Assembly (NCBI RefSeq): GCF_050632385.1
Contig: NZ_CP192599.1
Span: forward strand, 434,001 to 498,000
From: Humitalea sp050632385
Lineage (GTDB): Bacteria > Pseudomonadota > Alphaproteobacteria > Acetobacterales > Acetobacteraceae
Reading direction: 5' to 3'
DNA: 64,000 nucleotides
Position 1 is the stretch's first letter. Each line of letters starts with the position of its first letter. Positions 1 to 9,900 of the stretch are shown piece by piece. The position numbers and the translations under genes were made by a program. A model generated the notes under the pieces. That model was given only the letters and a program-made list of their open reading frames with translations. It was not told where the DNA came from and made no database searches.

Positions 1-599
1 CCATGACCATCGATGACTACCTGAACGCGCCGGTGATCGCCGACCCCCTCGGCCTGTTCGATTGCGTGATGCCCTGTTCCGGCGCCGAGGCGATCCTGGT
101 CGGTCCGCTCGACCGCGTGCCTGCCGGCAAGCGCGTGCATCTGCGCGCCGGGCGCGAACGCCACAACCACCCGGTGGGTGAGGTCGCACCGCTGCGCGGC
201 GGCTGGGAAACCTTTCGCGGCGCACTCTACGCCGAGGCCGGCACCGGCCCCGCCGAGATCGATTTGGTCGAAGCCTATGACGACTACCCCATCATGGTGG
301 CGATCCAGCTTGAGGACCTCGGCTTCTGCGCCAAGGGCGAGATCGGCCCTTTCCTGGCGGCGCACCGCATGACCTGGGATGGCGACTTCCCGCTCAATAC
401 CGGCGGCGGCCAACTCTCCTGCGGCCAGACCGGCGGCGGCGGTGGCATGATCGGCATCACCGAGGCGGTGCGCCAGTTGCGGCGCGAAGGCGGCCCCCGC
501 CAGGTGCCGCAGGCCCGGCGCGCGCTGGTCTCGGGCTACGGCATGGTCGCCTACGGCCACGGCCTGTCCGCCACCGCGATGATCCTGGAGGGCGCGTGA
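1..599 (+). CDS. Thiolase family protein, C-terminal part (5' end outside window)
   Basis: About 198 residues from an internal ATG are visible, and the frame is open to the left edge, so the N-terminal thiolase half lies upstream. The C-terminal thiolase fold is recognisable from a glycine-rich segment NTGGGQLSCGQTGGGGG near residues 131-147, followed by EAVRQLR. That is the usual form in SCP2/lipid-transfer-type thiolases that work with DUF35 proteins. The role is condensation or thiolytic cleavage of acyl-CoA; the substrate cannot be told from sequence. The stop codon overlaps the GTG start of the DUF35 gene, so translation is probably coupled, and the two proteins likely form a complex. 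Confidence 0.85.
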   Translation, partial: MTIDDYLNAPVIADPLGLFDCVMPCSGAEAILVGPLDRVPAGKRVHLRAGRERHNHPVGEVAPLRGGWETFRGALYAEAGTGPAEIDLVEAYDDYPIMVAIQLEDLGFCAKGEIGPFLAAHRMTWDGDFPLNTGGGQLSCGQTGGGGGMIGITEAVRQLRREGGPRQVPQARRALVSGYGMVAYGHGLSATAMILEGA

Positions 600-1006
600 C
601 AACCCTGGCCGCCGACCTGCCGCAGCCGCAGGAATCACCGATCAACGCGCCGATGCTCGCGGCCTGGCGCGATGAAGGCGCGCTCGCCCTGCAGCGCTGC
701 GAGGCCTGCGAACGCACGGTGTTCTACCCGCGCCCGATGTGCCCGCATTGCCACGCAATGCGGCTGGTCTGGACGCGCGCATCCGGCACCGGGCGCATCG
801 TCTCCTACAGCCGCATCCATCGCGGCCTGCCGCCGGTGTTCCGGGCGGATGCCCCCATCGTGCTGGCGGAAATCGCCCTGGCCGAGGGCAGCCTGATGAT
901 CGCGCGCGTCATCACGTCCGGTGAGGTGCATGCGGGCATGGCGGTACGCCTGGTGTCGCCGCGGGACGCCCTGCGCTACCCCTTGCCGACCTTCGAACCC
1001 GCGTGA
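596..1006 (+). CDS. Zn-ribbon / OB-fold (DUF35) acyl-CoA-associated protein
   Basis: This 136-residue protein starts at a GTG that overlaps the thiolase stop. Near residues 33-50 it has a rubredoxin-like zinc ribbon, CEACERTVFYPRPMCPHC, with four cysteines in two CxxC pairs. An OB-fold segment follows (RIVSYSRIHRG, then VLAEIALAEG). This is the standard two-domain DUF35 layout at the usual family length. Such proteins bind thiolases or hydratases of acyl-CoA pathways and are thought to hold the CoA substrate. It lies between the thiolase and an acyl-CoA ligase, with stop/start overlaps on both sides, so the three genes are one operon. Confidence 0.9.
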   Translation: MTTLAADLPQPQESPINAPMLAAWRDEGALALQRCEACERTVFYPRPMCPHCHAMRLVWTRASGTGRIVSYSRIHRGLPPVFRADAPIVLAEIALAEGSLMIARVITSGEVHAGMAVRLVSPRDALRYPLPTFEPA

Positions 1007-2664
1007 TCCAGCCCTTCACCGTATCGGCCTCGGCACGCCGTCCCGCCGATGTGCTCGACGCCCTCGCCCTGCATCGCGCCGCCGTGGAGGCGGAAGCGCT
1101 GCCGCCGAACATCGGTGCCCTGTTCGACGCCGCCGTCGCGCGTTACGCCGACCGCCCGCTCTGGGTCCCGGTCGATGGCGGCGCGACGCTGACCTACGCC
1201 GGTTTTGCGGCCGAGGTCGGCCGCTGCACCGCGGCGCTGCACGGCTTGGGCGTGCGGCGCGGCACCCATGTCGGGCTGATGCTGCCCAGCGTCCCCGCGC
1301 TGGCGATCACCTGGATTGCGCTGGCGAAGCTGGGCGCGGTGATGCTGCCGATCAACACGCGCTACACGGCGCGCGAACTCGACCACGTCCTGCGGGAGGG
1401 TGAGGTCGCGCTGCTCGTCATCGACCAGGCGCATCGGGCGCTGCTGGAGGCGCGCGAGGATGGCAGCATCCCGCCGCTGCCGCGCGACCGCATCGTGGTG
1501 CATGGCGGTGCCACGGGCGGCCGCGCCGGCGAATGGCACGCGCTGCTGGCCGCCGCCGGTCCCGTCCCGACCCTGCCGGCGATCGAGCCGGATGAGTTGA
1601 TGACCTTGCAATTCACCTCCGGCTCCACCGGCGCGCCCAAGGGTTGCATGCTGACCCATCGCTACTGGGTCACCATCGGCCGTATCCGCTCGATCCAGGG
1701 CCCGCCGGTCGAACGCATGCTGATCGACATGCCGTTCCACTACATGGGCGGGCAGTGGCGCTTCCTGATGGCGCTCTACCTCGGCGCCACCGCCTTCGTC
1801 GCAGGGCAGCAGAGCCTGGCGCGGCTTCTGGACCGCCTGATCACGCACCGCATCCAGTTCTGTTCCGTCACGCCGGCCCTGGCCAAGCAGGATCCGGATC
1901 CGCGCCGCGGGGACCTGGCCCTGACCTGGGCCGGCACCATGGCCCTGCCGCGCGACCTGCATGCGCCGCTTGAAGCACGGCTGAACGATGCGCCGGTCCG
2001 CGAGATGTATGGGCTGACCGAGACCGGCGCCGCGCTGGCCATGCCCGTGGCGGTGGATTGGATGGTCGGCAGCGGTGCCTGTGGCCTGTCGGTGCCGTTC
2101 CGCGATCTGCGTATCGTCGATTCCGATGGCCAAGACACGCCTTCCGGCGAGATCGGCGAACTTTGGATCGCCGGCGCCGGCGTGATGCAAGGCTACTACC
2201 GCAACGATGCTGCCAATGCCGACGCCTTTCGCGGCAAATGGTTCCGCACGGGTGACCTGTTCCGGCGCGATGCCTATGGCTTCTACACCGTGCTCGGCCG
2301 CATCAAGGACGTGATCCGCCGCAGTGGCGAGAATGTCTCGGCGATCGAGGTGGAAAGCGTGCTCTGCACCATGCCCGCCATCGTCGAGGCCGCGGCCATC
2401 CCGGTGCCCGATGCGCTGCGTGGTGAGGAGGTGAAGGTCTGCCTGACCCTGCGTCCGGGCCTGTCGCCCGGCGACCTGCCGCCAGCGGAGATCCTGGCCT
2501 TCTGCCGCGACCGCCTGGCCCGCTTCAAGCTGCCGCGCTACATCGCCTACCTGCCCGAATTGCCGAAGACTCCATCGGGCAAGATCGCCAAGCAGCAACT
2601 GCGCCCGCCGGGGGCCGACCTGCGCCTCGATTGCTTCGACGCCGCCGACGGCGTGTGGCGGTGA
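1003..2664 (+). CDS. Class I adenylate-forming acyl-CoA ligase
   Basis: This 553-residue AMP-dependent synthetase/ligase should activate a carboxylic acid with ATP and CoA. The phosphate-binding loop FTSGSTGAPKG lies near residues 203-213, the A5 motif YGLTETGA near 337, the RTGD motif near 415, and the catalytic lysine in TPSGKIAK near 525. The start is a GTG overlapping the preceding TGA, consistent with translational coupling. Its neighbours (thiolase, DUF35 protein) suggest it activates an acid that enters a short beta-oxidation-like route. The acid cannot be named from sequence. Length and motif order are normal for the family. Confidence 0.93.
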   Translation: MIQPFTVSASARRPADVLDALALHRAAVEAEALPPNIGALFDAAVARYADRPLWVPVDGGATLTYAGFAAEVGRCTAALHGLGVRRGTHVGLMLPSVPALAITWIALAKLGAVMLPINTRYTARELDHVLREGEVALLVIDQAHRALLEAREDGSIPPLPRDRIVVHGGATGGRAGEWHALLAAAGPVPTLPAIEPDELMTLQFTSGSTGAPKGCMLTHRYWVTIGRIRSIQGPPVERMLIDMPFHYMGGQWRFLMALYLGATAFVAGQQSLARLLDRLITHRIQFCSVTPALAKQDPDPRRGDLALTWAGTMALPRDLHAPLEARLNDAPVREMYGLTETGAALAMPVAVDWMVGSGACGLSVPFRDLRIVDSDGQDTPSGEIGELWIAGAGVMQGYYRNDAANADAFRGKWFRTGDLFRRDAYGFYTVLGRIKDVIRRSGENVSAIEVESVLCTMPAIVEAAAIPVPDALRGEEVKVCLTLRPGLSPGDLPPAEILAFCRDRLARFKLPRYIAYLPELPKTPSGKIAKQQLRPPGADLRLDCFDAADGVWR

Positions 2665-2668
2665 ACGC

Positions 2669-3337
2669 ATGATGGCCTATCAGTGGAATTTCGGGCTGCT
2701 GCTGAACTACCTGCCGCTGCTGGGCCATGGCATCATGGTGACCTTGGCCTTCACCCTCGGCACGATCGTGCTGGGGCTGATCATCGGCCTGGCGATCGGC
2801 ATGGCGCGGCTGTCTCGTCTGTGGATCGTGAATGCGCCGCTGATCCTGCTGACCGAAGTGTTCCGCTGCACGCCGCCACTGGTGCAGTTGGTGTGGTTCT
2901 ACTACGCGCTGCCGGTGCTGATCGACGTGCAGATACCAGGCACGCTGGCGGCGACCCTGGTGCTGTCCTTCTACGTGGGCGCCTTTTATTCGGAGATTTT
3001 TCGCGGCGGCATCATCTCCATCGAAAAGGGCCAGTGGGAGGCGGCGCGCGCGCTCGGCCTGCGGCCCTGGTCGATGATGTGGAAAGTCATCCTGCCGCAG
3101 GCGATCCGGCGCATGGTGCCGCCCTTCATGAACCAGTCGGTCATCCAACTGAAGACGACGTCGCTGGTATCGACCATCGCGGTGCCGGACTTGCTCTACA
3201 ACGGGTCGCTGATCACGGCGGAAACCTATCGGCCGCTTGAGGTCTATACGGTCATCGCGCTGGTCTATTTCTGCCTGCTGTTTCCGGCCACCCGCGCGGT
3301 CCAATGGTACGAAAGGCGGCTTGCCGCCAAGCGTTGA
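2669..3337 (+). CDS. Polar amino-acid type ABC transporter permease (HisM/GlnP family)
   Basis: This 222-residue inner-membrane permease has about five hydrophobic segments and the HisM/GlnP-family N-terminal layout. The cytoplasmic EAA loop reads EAARALGLRPWSMMWKVILPQ near residues 128-148; it docks on the ATPase. An FRCTPPLVQLVWFYY segment at about 68-82 is typical of the family. It follows the acyl-CoA ligase by 4 bp and probably closes the same operon. No ATPase or binding protein follows, so the rest of the importer must be upstream of the window or elsewhere. Two ATG codons are adjacent (2669, 2672); I used the first. Confidence 0.9.
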   Translation: MMAYQWNFGLLLNYLPLLGHGIMVTLAFTLGTIVLGLIIGLAIGMARLSRLWIVNAPLILLTEVFRCTPPLVQLVWFYYALPVLIDVQIPGTLAATLVLSFYVGAFYSEIFRGGIISIEKGQWEAARALGLRPWSMMWKVILPQAIRRMVPPFMNQSVIQLKTTSLVSTIAVPDLLYNGSLITAETYRPLEVYTVIALVYFCLLFPATRAVQWYERRLAAKR

Positions 3338-3346
3338 TGCGATCCA

Positions 3347-3407
3347 AGTGTCCTGCCCCCGAAGTTTGTCGTTCTTCGCGGCGAAGTTCGGGGATAAGCA
3401 GGTCACT
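3347..3407. repeat. Imperfect palindrome, 61 bp, AGTGTCC-type ends
   Basis: The arms AGTGTCCTGC (3347-3356) and GCAGGTCACT (3398-3407) pair with one mismatch. Inner arms CCCCGAA (3357-3363) and TTCGGGG (3387-3393) extend the hairpin. It lies just after the ABC permease stop and 11 bp before a second palindrome with the same AGTGTCC-type terminus. It could act as a terminator, but it has no T run. Its pairing with the next element suggests remnants of a small mobile or palindromic repeat family. Confidence 0.6.
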
Positions 3408-3418
3408 GACAAACAAGC

Positions 3419-3477
3419 CTAGTGTCCCGAATCTGAAATTCGCCGCAGTGCGGCGAATTTCAGATTCGGGACACTAG
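3419..3477. repeat. Perfect 29-bp inverted repeat with 1-nt centre
   Basis: Positions 3419-3447 and 3449-3477 are exact reverse complements around a single G at 3448. The element begins and ends with CTAG, and its termini just inside read AGTGTCCCG/CGGGACACT. The TAG inside its right end (3474-3476 on the minus strand) is the stop codon of the LodB-like gene, so that protein's C-terminus is set by the palindrome. There is no T run, so a classical intrinsic terminator is not the best explanation. Confidence 0.8.
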
Positions 3478-4559
3478 GCCGCGATCGTACGGGCCAGCGC
3501 GTCATTCGCCTCGGCATAGGCATCGGCGCGGCGGCGCAGATGCGTCTCGAACTGATCCGCCAGCGCATCCGCATACAGGGCGCGCAGCGCCGAAGCGCCA
3601 GGTCCCGCCGCCGCCAATTCGGCTGCCCGCTCCGCGGTCTCCAGCGCCTTGGTGAAGCCGAGGCCGGAGATCGGATCGAAGGCGATGGCCGCGTCGCCCA
3701 CCGCCAGCCAGCCTTCGCCCGCCATCGCCTCGGCACGGCTGGGAAACACCGCGTAGGCGGCCTGGCCAACGATCTGCGCGCCCAAGCGCCGCAGGCGCTC
3801 CCGCAAATACGGTGCCTGCCGCAGGGTGAGGGGCAGGGCCTCCGCGATCGTGGCCCCCGCCGCTCGCAGCGCGCCGCGGGAGGCGTGGACGGTCAGCGAG
3901 AGCATCCCATCCCCGGCGTCGGTCAGGCTCCACCAACTGTCCCGCGTGGCACCGATCATCAGCGGTGACCCCGCCTCCATCAATCCCGGCGACGGGGCGA
4001 TCCATGTCACCAGGGCGAATTGATCGCCGATCCTGCATCGTGCCACGCCGATGCTGTGCAGGAAGGCCGCGCGCCGGCCAGTCGCATCGATCACGAGCAT
4101 GGCGCGGATGCGACACACCCGCGCGTCGGCCGTGCGCCGCACCACGGCGTGCCACTGCGTGCCCTGCTGCGCGATGTGCTCCATCGCACCAAGAATCGTT
4201 CGCGCGCCGCGCAGGCCCGCGGCGGCGAAGAGTGCCGCGTCCAGGCGCGCGCGGTCGGCGTTGAAACCGGGCGGACCTGGTCCGCCGGCATAGCTGCGGA
4301 ACGACGGCACCGCGCCGTGCCAGAAGGACAGCACGCCCGGGCTGAACCGGCAGAGCCCCGCCGGCACGCCGAGTGCGGCCAGGCGCGCACGCGCCGAGCC
4401 CGCGATGTGCTCACCCGGTCGCGCCGTGTCGTAGCCGTGCCGCTCGACCAGCACGACGCGCAGGCCAAGTTCTGTTGCGCGCAGCGCGAAACCCGCGCCG
4501 GCCGGCCCGCCGCCCAGCACCAGGGCGTCGCAGACAATCGGCTCAGATTCCGGGGGCAC
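3474..4559 (-). CDS. LodB-like FAD-dependent oxidoreductase (quinoprotein maturation)
   Basis: This flavoprotein has 361 residues from a GTG at 4559. The Rossmann motif LGGGPAGAG lies near the N-terminus, the second FAD motif GEGWLAVGDAAIAFDP in the C-terminal third, and an ATG-like motif (IDATGRRAAF) between them. This matches the halogenase/geranylgeranyl-reductase-like flavoproteins called LodB or GoxB. These sit beside LodA-type oxidases and are needed to form the tryptophylquinone cofactor. The frame is open to 4661, but the GTG at 4559 puts the dinucleotide-binding strand at the right distance and overlaps the LodA-like stop by 17 bp, implying coupled translation. The stop codon lies inside the 59-bp palindrome. 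Confidence 0.8.
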   Translation of the reverse strand: MPPESEPIVCDALVLGGGPAGAGFALRATELGLRVVLVERHGYDTARPGEHIAGSARARLAALGVPAGLCRFSPGVLSFWHGAVPSFRSYAGGPGPPGFNADRARLDAALFAAAGLRGARTILGAMEHIAQQGTQWHAVVRRTADARVCRIRAMLVIDATGRRAAFLHSIGVARCRIGDQFALVTWIAPSPGLMEAGSPLMIGATRDSWWSLTDAGDGMLSLTVHASRGALRAAGATIAEALPLTLRQAPYLRERLRRLGAQIVGQAAYAVFPSRAEAMAGEGWLAVGDAAIAFDPISGLGFTKALETAERAAELAAAGPGASALRALYADALADQFETHLRRRADAYAEANDALARTIAA

Positions 4560-6831
4560 GCTCTCGCTCGACGAAGCGGTCCGTCCCCTCGCGCCGGACG
4601 AAGCCCAGCATGTGCCAGTAGGATTTGTAGAAGCGCACGCTCCGATCCACCGCCGACTCACCCGCGACGGTCGGCAGTGCCGCTTCGGCCATCATCCATT
4701 CACGCCCGTCGATGAAGGTGCCCGGCGCCGTCTCCCGCACCACCTGTCCGGCGCGGGACGTCGGCCAATAGGTCTCGTTGCAGGCGGTGTAGTCCTTCTG
4801 CCAGGGGATCGCGAGGTCCTTGCCCAGCATGCCCGGCGGATGCGGCGCAGCGCCGTTGCAGGGCTGGAAACGCACGTCCAGGAATCGCCGCGACGCACCG
4901 TGGTAGAGCGACCAGTTCTGCGGAATGCCGGCCTCCCGCCCAACCTCGATGCCGGGCAGGAAGGATCCGCCGAGCATCGACCCCAGATGCGCGAGGTCGA
5001 GCATCGCCGGCGCGAAGGCCTCCGCCTGCTTCAGCAGTTCGTCAAAATATTCGTCCTGCGTGTGCGCGGCCTGGAAATACGTCGTCAGCGCCGCGCCGAC
5101 GATGGTGGCATAGAAGGCGTCGTTCTTGGTCGGTGCCGCGGATGCCCAGTCGGTGAAATGATCGTACTGCTCGTGCGTATAGGCGAGTTCCCGCAACAGC
5201 GGCATGTCGGCGGGCGTCGCCGGCCAGTAGAGGTCGTCGATCAGGCGCTGCGTGTCGGTCGCCGCCGCGCCGCCCTTCTGCTTGAAGCTCTTTTCCGCAC
5301 CGCAGAGCCGGGTGGTGCGGTCGATCTTCGGATAGAACTCCTTCAGGTTCGCCGGCTGCGTGACCTCATGCGGAAATGGCAGTCCCGCTTCCGTGGCCTT
5401 GACGGCCGCGCCATCGGTCGGATAGCGCGTGCCGTTGTCGAACTGGATGCGCCGACCCAGGCGACGCGGGAACACCTTCTGCGTGTCATAGGTCGTGCTG
5501 TCGCTGGCCAGGTTGCTGCGGCTCTTGATGAAATTGCGCGTGTTCCGGTACAGCGTGCCGGGCTTGCGCAGCCGTCCCAACAATCCCTGCTTCAGCCAAT
5601 CGCGCGGCGTCGCCGTGGAATTGGCCGGCTTGGTCATCTTGCCATTGGCGCGCAGGTCGGCGTCATCCGCCGCATCGCGCGGCCTGATCATCAGCCGCGC
5701 GGGCGCGGCCGGCTTGTTGTGCCCAAGCTTGTCGCCCGCCGCATCCGCATGCTTGGCATTGGCGTAGGAGGAGACGTTGTTGACGTCAGTGAAAAGGCAG
5801 AGATGCGGCAGGATGTGCACGTCGTAATCCCAGCGGCGGTAGCTGTCCGTCACCGCCTTATCGTCCACCCGCCTGTGCTGGCCGGGCTCGGCCCTCGCCT
5901 TCAGTGCGACGTCGGTTGCCTCCAGCGTCGCGTAGCCGCCCTCCAGGCCGATGTCGTGGACGGAGACGAAATGCCCCATGTCCGGTGAATAGTCGGGCAA
6001 CCCCACCACGCACCAGCCGCCAAGCGCGTTGATCGCCTGGCCCGCCGCCGCCGCCTTCGGTGCGGCAACGCCGTGATCCAGGTAATGCAGCGCCTCCCCG
6101 GCGGCGATCCCGGCGGCCAGGCGCAGCTTCGCCATGTCCGGCTTGATCACGGCCGTGACGGGCCCATCGGCGGCGCTGTCGAACCAGTTGTCCGACCACA
6201 GGCCGGACGGTCGCGTCGTACCCTGCGTGTCGCCGCTATTGCCGATGACGAGCAGCCGGCCCGTGACCTTGGCCTTGTCGGCGCTCGTCTGTTCCAGCAG
6301 CAGCGTGCCGAGCGCCGGCAGCGCCGCATTCTTCACCAGCACCGCGGCTTTCGCACCGCCGGCGGTGCTGACGCTGAGCGGCGCCGCGGAGCGATTGAAC
6401 GCGTTCTTGCGGCCGCCTGTGCTGGTGATGGATTTCACATTGCCCAGCCAAACCTGCCATTCGATCTCTGCGATCTCGGCCGATACCTCGACGACGCGCA
6501 GCGGTTCCGCGGTCGGCTCGGCGCTGCCGTAGACATAGGCGAAGATGCGAAAGCGCGCGGCCTGCGGCATCACGCGCCCGGCATTGTCCTTGTACTTATT
6601 CGTCGCCGCATCGGTTGTGTTCAGAATCGCGAATCCCGCGGCCTTCACGTCTTTTGAGACATTGGCGACAAAGTCCCATGGATGCGTGCGCGGCGTGGGG
6701 TTGGGGCGAAGTCTCGAAAATTTCTCCTGGAGAAAAATCGGAAACTCATTCGAGATATGAAACGCCGCAGGGCTGTTCCCCATGCGCGCGATTCCGACCG
6801 CCGGATGAACGCGGAACTGGATGTGTCGCAT
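4543..6831 (-). CDS. LodA/GoxA-like quinoprotein oxidase homologue
   Basis: The protein has 762 residues. It begins MRHIQFRVHPAVGIARMGNS, the hallmark N-terminus of LodA-like (L-lysine epsilon-oxidase/glycine oxidase) proteins, with an AAGGA ribosome site 9 nt upstream of the chosen ATG. A WFDSAADGPVTA segment and LGGSFLPGIE (about residues 620-630) are also family features. In LodA a cysteine and a tryptophan crosslink to make cysteine tryptophylquinone. Here the cysteine expected two residues before GG in the LGGSFLPGIE motif appears to be Met619, while a tryptophan (W689, in YWPTSRAG) is retained. Cofactor formation is therefore uncertain. There is no Sec signal peptide. It is transcribed with the LodB-like gene and diverges from the large-protein operon. 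Confidence 0.85.
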   Translation of the reverse strand: MRHIQFRVHPAVGIARMGNSPAAFHISNEFPIFLQEKFSRLRPNPTPRTHPWDFVANVSKDVKAAGFAILNTTDAATNKYKDNAGRVMPQAARFRIFAYVYGSAEPTAEPLRVVEVSAEIAEIEWQVWLGNVKSITSTGGRKNAFNRSAAPLSVSTAGGAKAAVLVKNAALPALGTLLLEQTSADKAKVTGRLLVIGNSGDTQGTTRPSGLWSDNWFDSAADGPVTAVIKPDMAKLRLAAGIAAGEALHYLDHGVAAPKAAAAGQAINALGGWCVVGLPDYSPDMGHFVSVHDIGLEGGYATLEATDVALKARAEPGQHRRVDDKAVTDSYRRWDYDVHILPHLCLFTDVNNVSSYANAKHADAAGDKLGHNKPAAPARLMIRPRDAADDADLRANGKMTKPANSTATPRDWLKQGLLGRLRKPGTLYRNTRNFIKSRSNLASDSTTYDTQKVFPRRLGRRIQFDNGTRYPTDGAAVKATEAGLPFPHEVTQPANLKEFYPKIDRTTRLCGAEKSFKQKGGAAATDTQRLIDDLYWPATPADMPLLRELAYTHEQYDHFTDWASAAPTKNDAFYATIVGAALTTYFQAAHTQDEYFDELLKQAEAFAPAMLDLAHLGSMLGGSFLPGIEVGREAGIPQNWSLYHGASRRFLDVRFQPCNGAAPHPPGMLGKDLAIPWQKDYTACNETYWPTSRAGQVVRETAPGTFIDGREWMMAEAALPTVAGESAVDRSVRFYKSYWHMLGFVRREGTDRFVERERAPGI

Positions 6832-6866
6832 CGGTTCATTCCTTGCTTCACGCGCGCATTCTTTTA

Positions 6867-6894
6867 TTGACTCGATGCGCATTGCAAGTAATCG
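6867..6894 (+). promoter_or_regulatory. Candidate promoter in the LodA/large-protein divergent gap
   Basis: The 111-bp gap between the divergent starts at 6831 and 6943 is relatively AT-rich. On the plus strand TTGACT (6867-6872) is followed after 16 nt by TAATCG (6889-6894), a good -35 with a poor -10. It could drive the four-gene operon starting at 6943. I found no convincing counterpart for the minus strand. Confidence 0.3.
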
Positions 6895-6942
6895 TTTCCG
6901 TACTGCAGCCTCACGCCGCCCTCCTTCGGAAAGGCCGTTGCG

Positions 6943-9900
6943 ATGCCAGGTGCGGCCGAACGCGGGCTCGCGGAACTCGGGTTTTTCTTCGCGCCGACCA
7001 TCGCTGCGCTGCAGACGCCGCAGCGTTTCGCCATCCTGATGCGCCGCTTCGGATTTCCTTTCCAGGGCGCGGAACTCGCCGCCGCCATCAACACCCTCGG
7101 TCCGCTGCGCAATGGTGCGGAGGCGCTGGTGGATATCGCCGGCCGCGTGGTCGACAACGGCTTCAAGAAATCCGATATCGCCGATCTCGTCTCGGCCGCC
7201 AAGCCTGTCTTCCAACAGGTCTCCACCATCGCACAACCCTTCCAGGGCATTGTCCCGCAGGGCATGGGCGCGCAGGCCTACGCCAGCGGGTTGCAGACCT
7301 TGCCGGAGGAGTTGGTCGATCTGCTGCTGACGGACTGGCTCAGCGCGCGGCTGCCTTTCGCGCTGCACGGCCTTGCCCTGATCGACGTCTATCGCCCCTT
7401 CGGCGTGCCCGCCACGGGCGATCCGGCATCCCGTGGCATCGCCTATACGCGCCATCTCTACGACTGGTCGCGCATCGGCCTGTTGTTCTCCGATGCCGAT
7501 GCATGGGCGCGCGAATCCTATGGCTGGGGCATCGATTTCGACAGTGACAAGGCGCTGCACCGCATCGGGGAAGCGCTGCGCTTCATCGGCGGCACGGCCT
7601 ATCTGGAGGACCTGACGGAGCCGCAGATCCAGGCCTTTGTCCCGCATCTCGCCAATTCGCCCTTCGCCATAGCCATGATGAAGGCGCCGATCATCAAGGC
7701 GGCGGGGGCGCCGGTCGCGGCGGAATTCGGCATCGCCGCGCTGCCGGTCTCAAGCGGATCGCCGGCCTCCAAGGGGCTGGGCATCGCGCCCTATGCGGAA
7801 GGCACCATCGCGCAGACGCTGACGCCGGCGGATGGATTCAAGATCACCATCCAGGGGTCCGTCGGTGCTGTCGGCGGCGTCGTCTTCCAGTTCCAACCCG
7901 GCACCGCGACGGTGCGCAAGGGCATTGGCGCCACCGCCTATGATGGCGATTTCGGCGTCGAACTGCTGGTCGGGCCGGATGATCCCGCCCAGAAACTGAT
8001 CTTCTTCGGCGATGCCGACAGCACCCGCGTTCAGGCGGATGCCGTCATCGCGCGGATTGGCGGTTCCGCCAGCAATGTCGCGGTGGATTTTCACCTCGCC
8101 GCGGGCGTGAAGGGACTGACCGCGATCATCGATCCCGGCGACGATGGCCTGCTGTCGGCCGTCATCAGCGCGCCCATCATCATCTCCGGCGGCGACCTGG
8201 TCATCGGCTGGCGTAGCGGCAAGGGCATCTATTTCGAGGGCGGGACCGCCATCGAGATCACTGTCCCCGTGGATCTCGACCTGGGGCCGATCCACATCCA
8301 CGAATTCGGCCTGGCGCTGGGTCTCGCACGGCCGGTCTCCATCACCGTCACCACCTCGCTCGACCTCACCCTCGGCCCGCTCTACGCCTATGCCGAGAAG
8401 ATTGGGCTGAAGGCCACGCTGCTCGAGGATGCGAACGGCCGCTTCGGCAAGCATGATCTCCGCTTCGGCTTCGTGCCGCCGAGCGGCTACGCCATCGCGC
8501 TCGACGCCGCGCCGATCGAAGGCGGTGGGCTGCTGTCCATCGGGGACCATGAATACCGCGGCGCGCTGGCGCTGAAGTTCCAGACCTTCGGCTTCTCCGC
8601 CTTCGGACTCCTCAACACCCGGATGCCGGATGGCCGCGACGGCTTCAGCTTCGCCGCCTCTATCTTCGGCGAGTTCACCGTGCCGCTGGGGTTCGGCTTC
8701 TTCCTCACCGGCATCGGTGGCGTCATCGGCATCAACCGCACGGTGGATACCGACGCGTTGCGCGCGGTCCTCTATGAAGGACGCCTCGACAACATCCTGT
8801 TTCCCGCCGACCCCATCCGCAATGCCAAGACCATCCTGGACGACATGGGGGCCATCCTGCCGGTGCGGGAAGGGCAGCACGTCTTCGGCCCCGTCGCGCG
8901 GATCGGCTGGGGCCAGCCGGTGCTGATCGAGGTGAAGCTTGGCCTGGTGCTGGAAGTCGGCGCCGATGTGCGGATCGTGATCCTCGGCTCCCTGGGCATC
9001 AACCTGCCGACCAAGGATGCCGCCATCGTCGCGCTGAACATCACCTTCTTTGGCGAGATCGACTTCTCGGCCGGTACCATCAGCTTCGACGCGACCTTGG
9101 TGAATTCCCGCGTGCTGACCTTCGCGATCGGTGGCGATGCGGCGGTCCGCACGGGCTGGGGGCCGCGTATCGAACACGTCGTGTCGATCGGCGGGCTGCA
9201 TCCGCAATTCCCCAAGCCGGCGAACCTGCCGGATCTGCGGCGCCTGTCGATCAGCTTCGGCACCAACAATCCACGCATCACGCTGACCGCCTATAGCGCC
9301 ATCACCTCCAATTCCGTGCAGTTCGGCGCGCGGGCGGAACTCTATGCCAAGGGGCCGGACATCTGGCTGGTCGGCCAGCTCGCCGCCAAGGGTTGGGTCT
9401 ATTTCGACGCGCTGATCTACTTCGACCCCTTTGCCTTCGACGTGGCGCTCGGTGGCGGGTTGCAGGTCCTGGTCGATGGCGATGTCATCGCCGGGCTGGG
9501 CTTCGACCTGCGCCTGCGGGGGCCCAACCGCTTCATCATCGACGGCAGCGTCTGGGTGACCATCTGCGGCATCGACTGCGGCTTCGACATCCATCACGAA
9601 TGGGGTTCGGCCCGTAAACTGGACACGCCGGGCGCCGATGCCGCGGCGGTGCTGCGCGCGGCCATCGCGGAACGCCGCTCGGTCGAATCCGTGGCCTCCG
9701 GCACGCGCTCCTCCGGCGTCACCTTCGTCGATGTGGCGGGCGATGGCGTCGTGCTCGACCCGCTCGGCGGGTTGCGCGTGACGCAGAAGGCGGTGCCGCT
9801 CGGCATCGCCATCCAGAAGATCGGTGAGGCGCAGGTGGTCGGCACCGCCAATATGCTCACCCTCAGGGCCTTCGACCGCAACGGGGTGCAGGTCACGACC

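Noticed and set aside
3419..3477. Palindrome as an intrinsic terminator
   Set aside because: The stem is strong, but no T run follows on either strand, and the shared AGTGTCC ends with the neighbouring hairpin fit a repeat element better.
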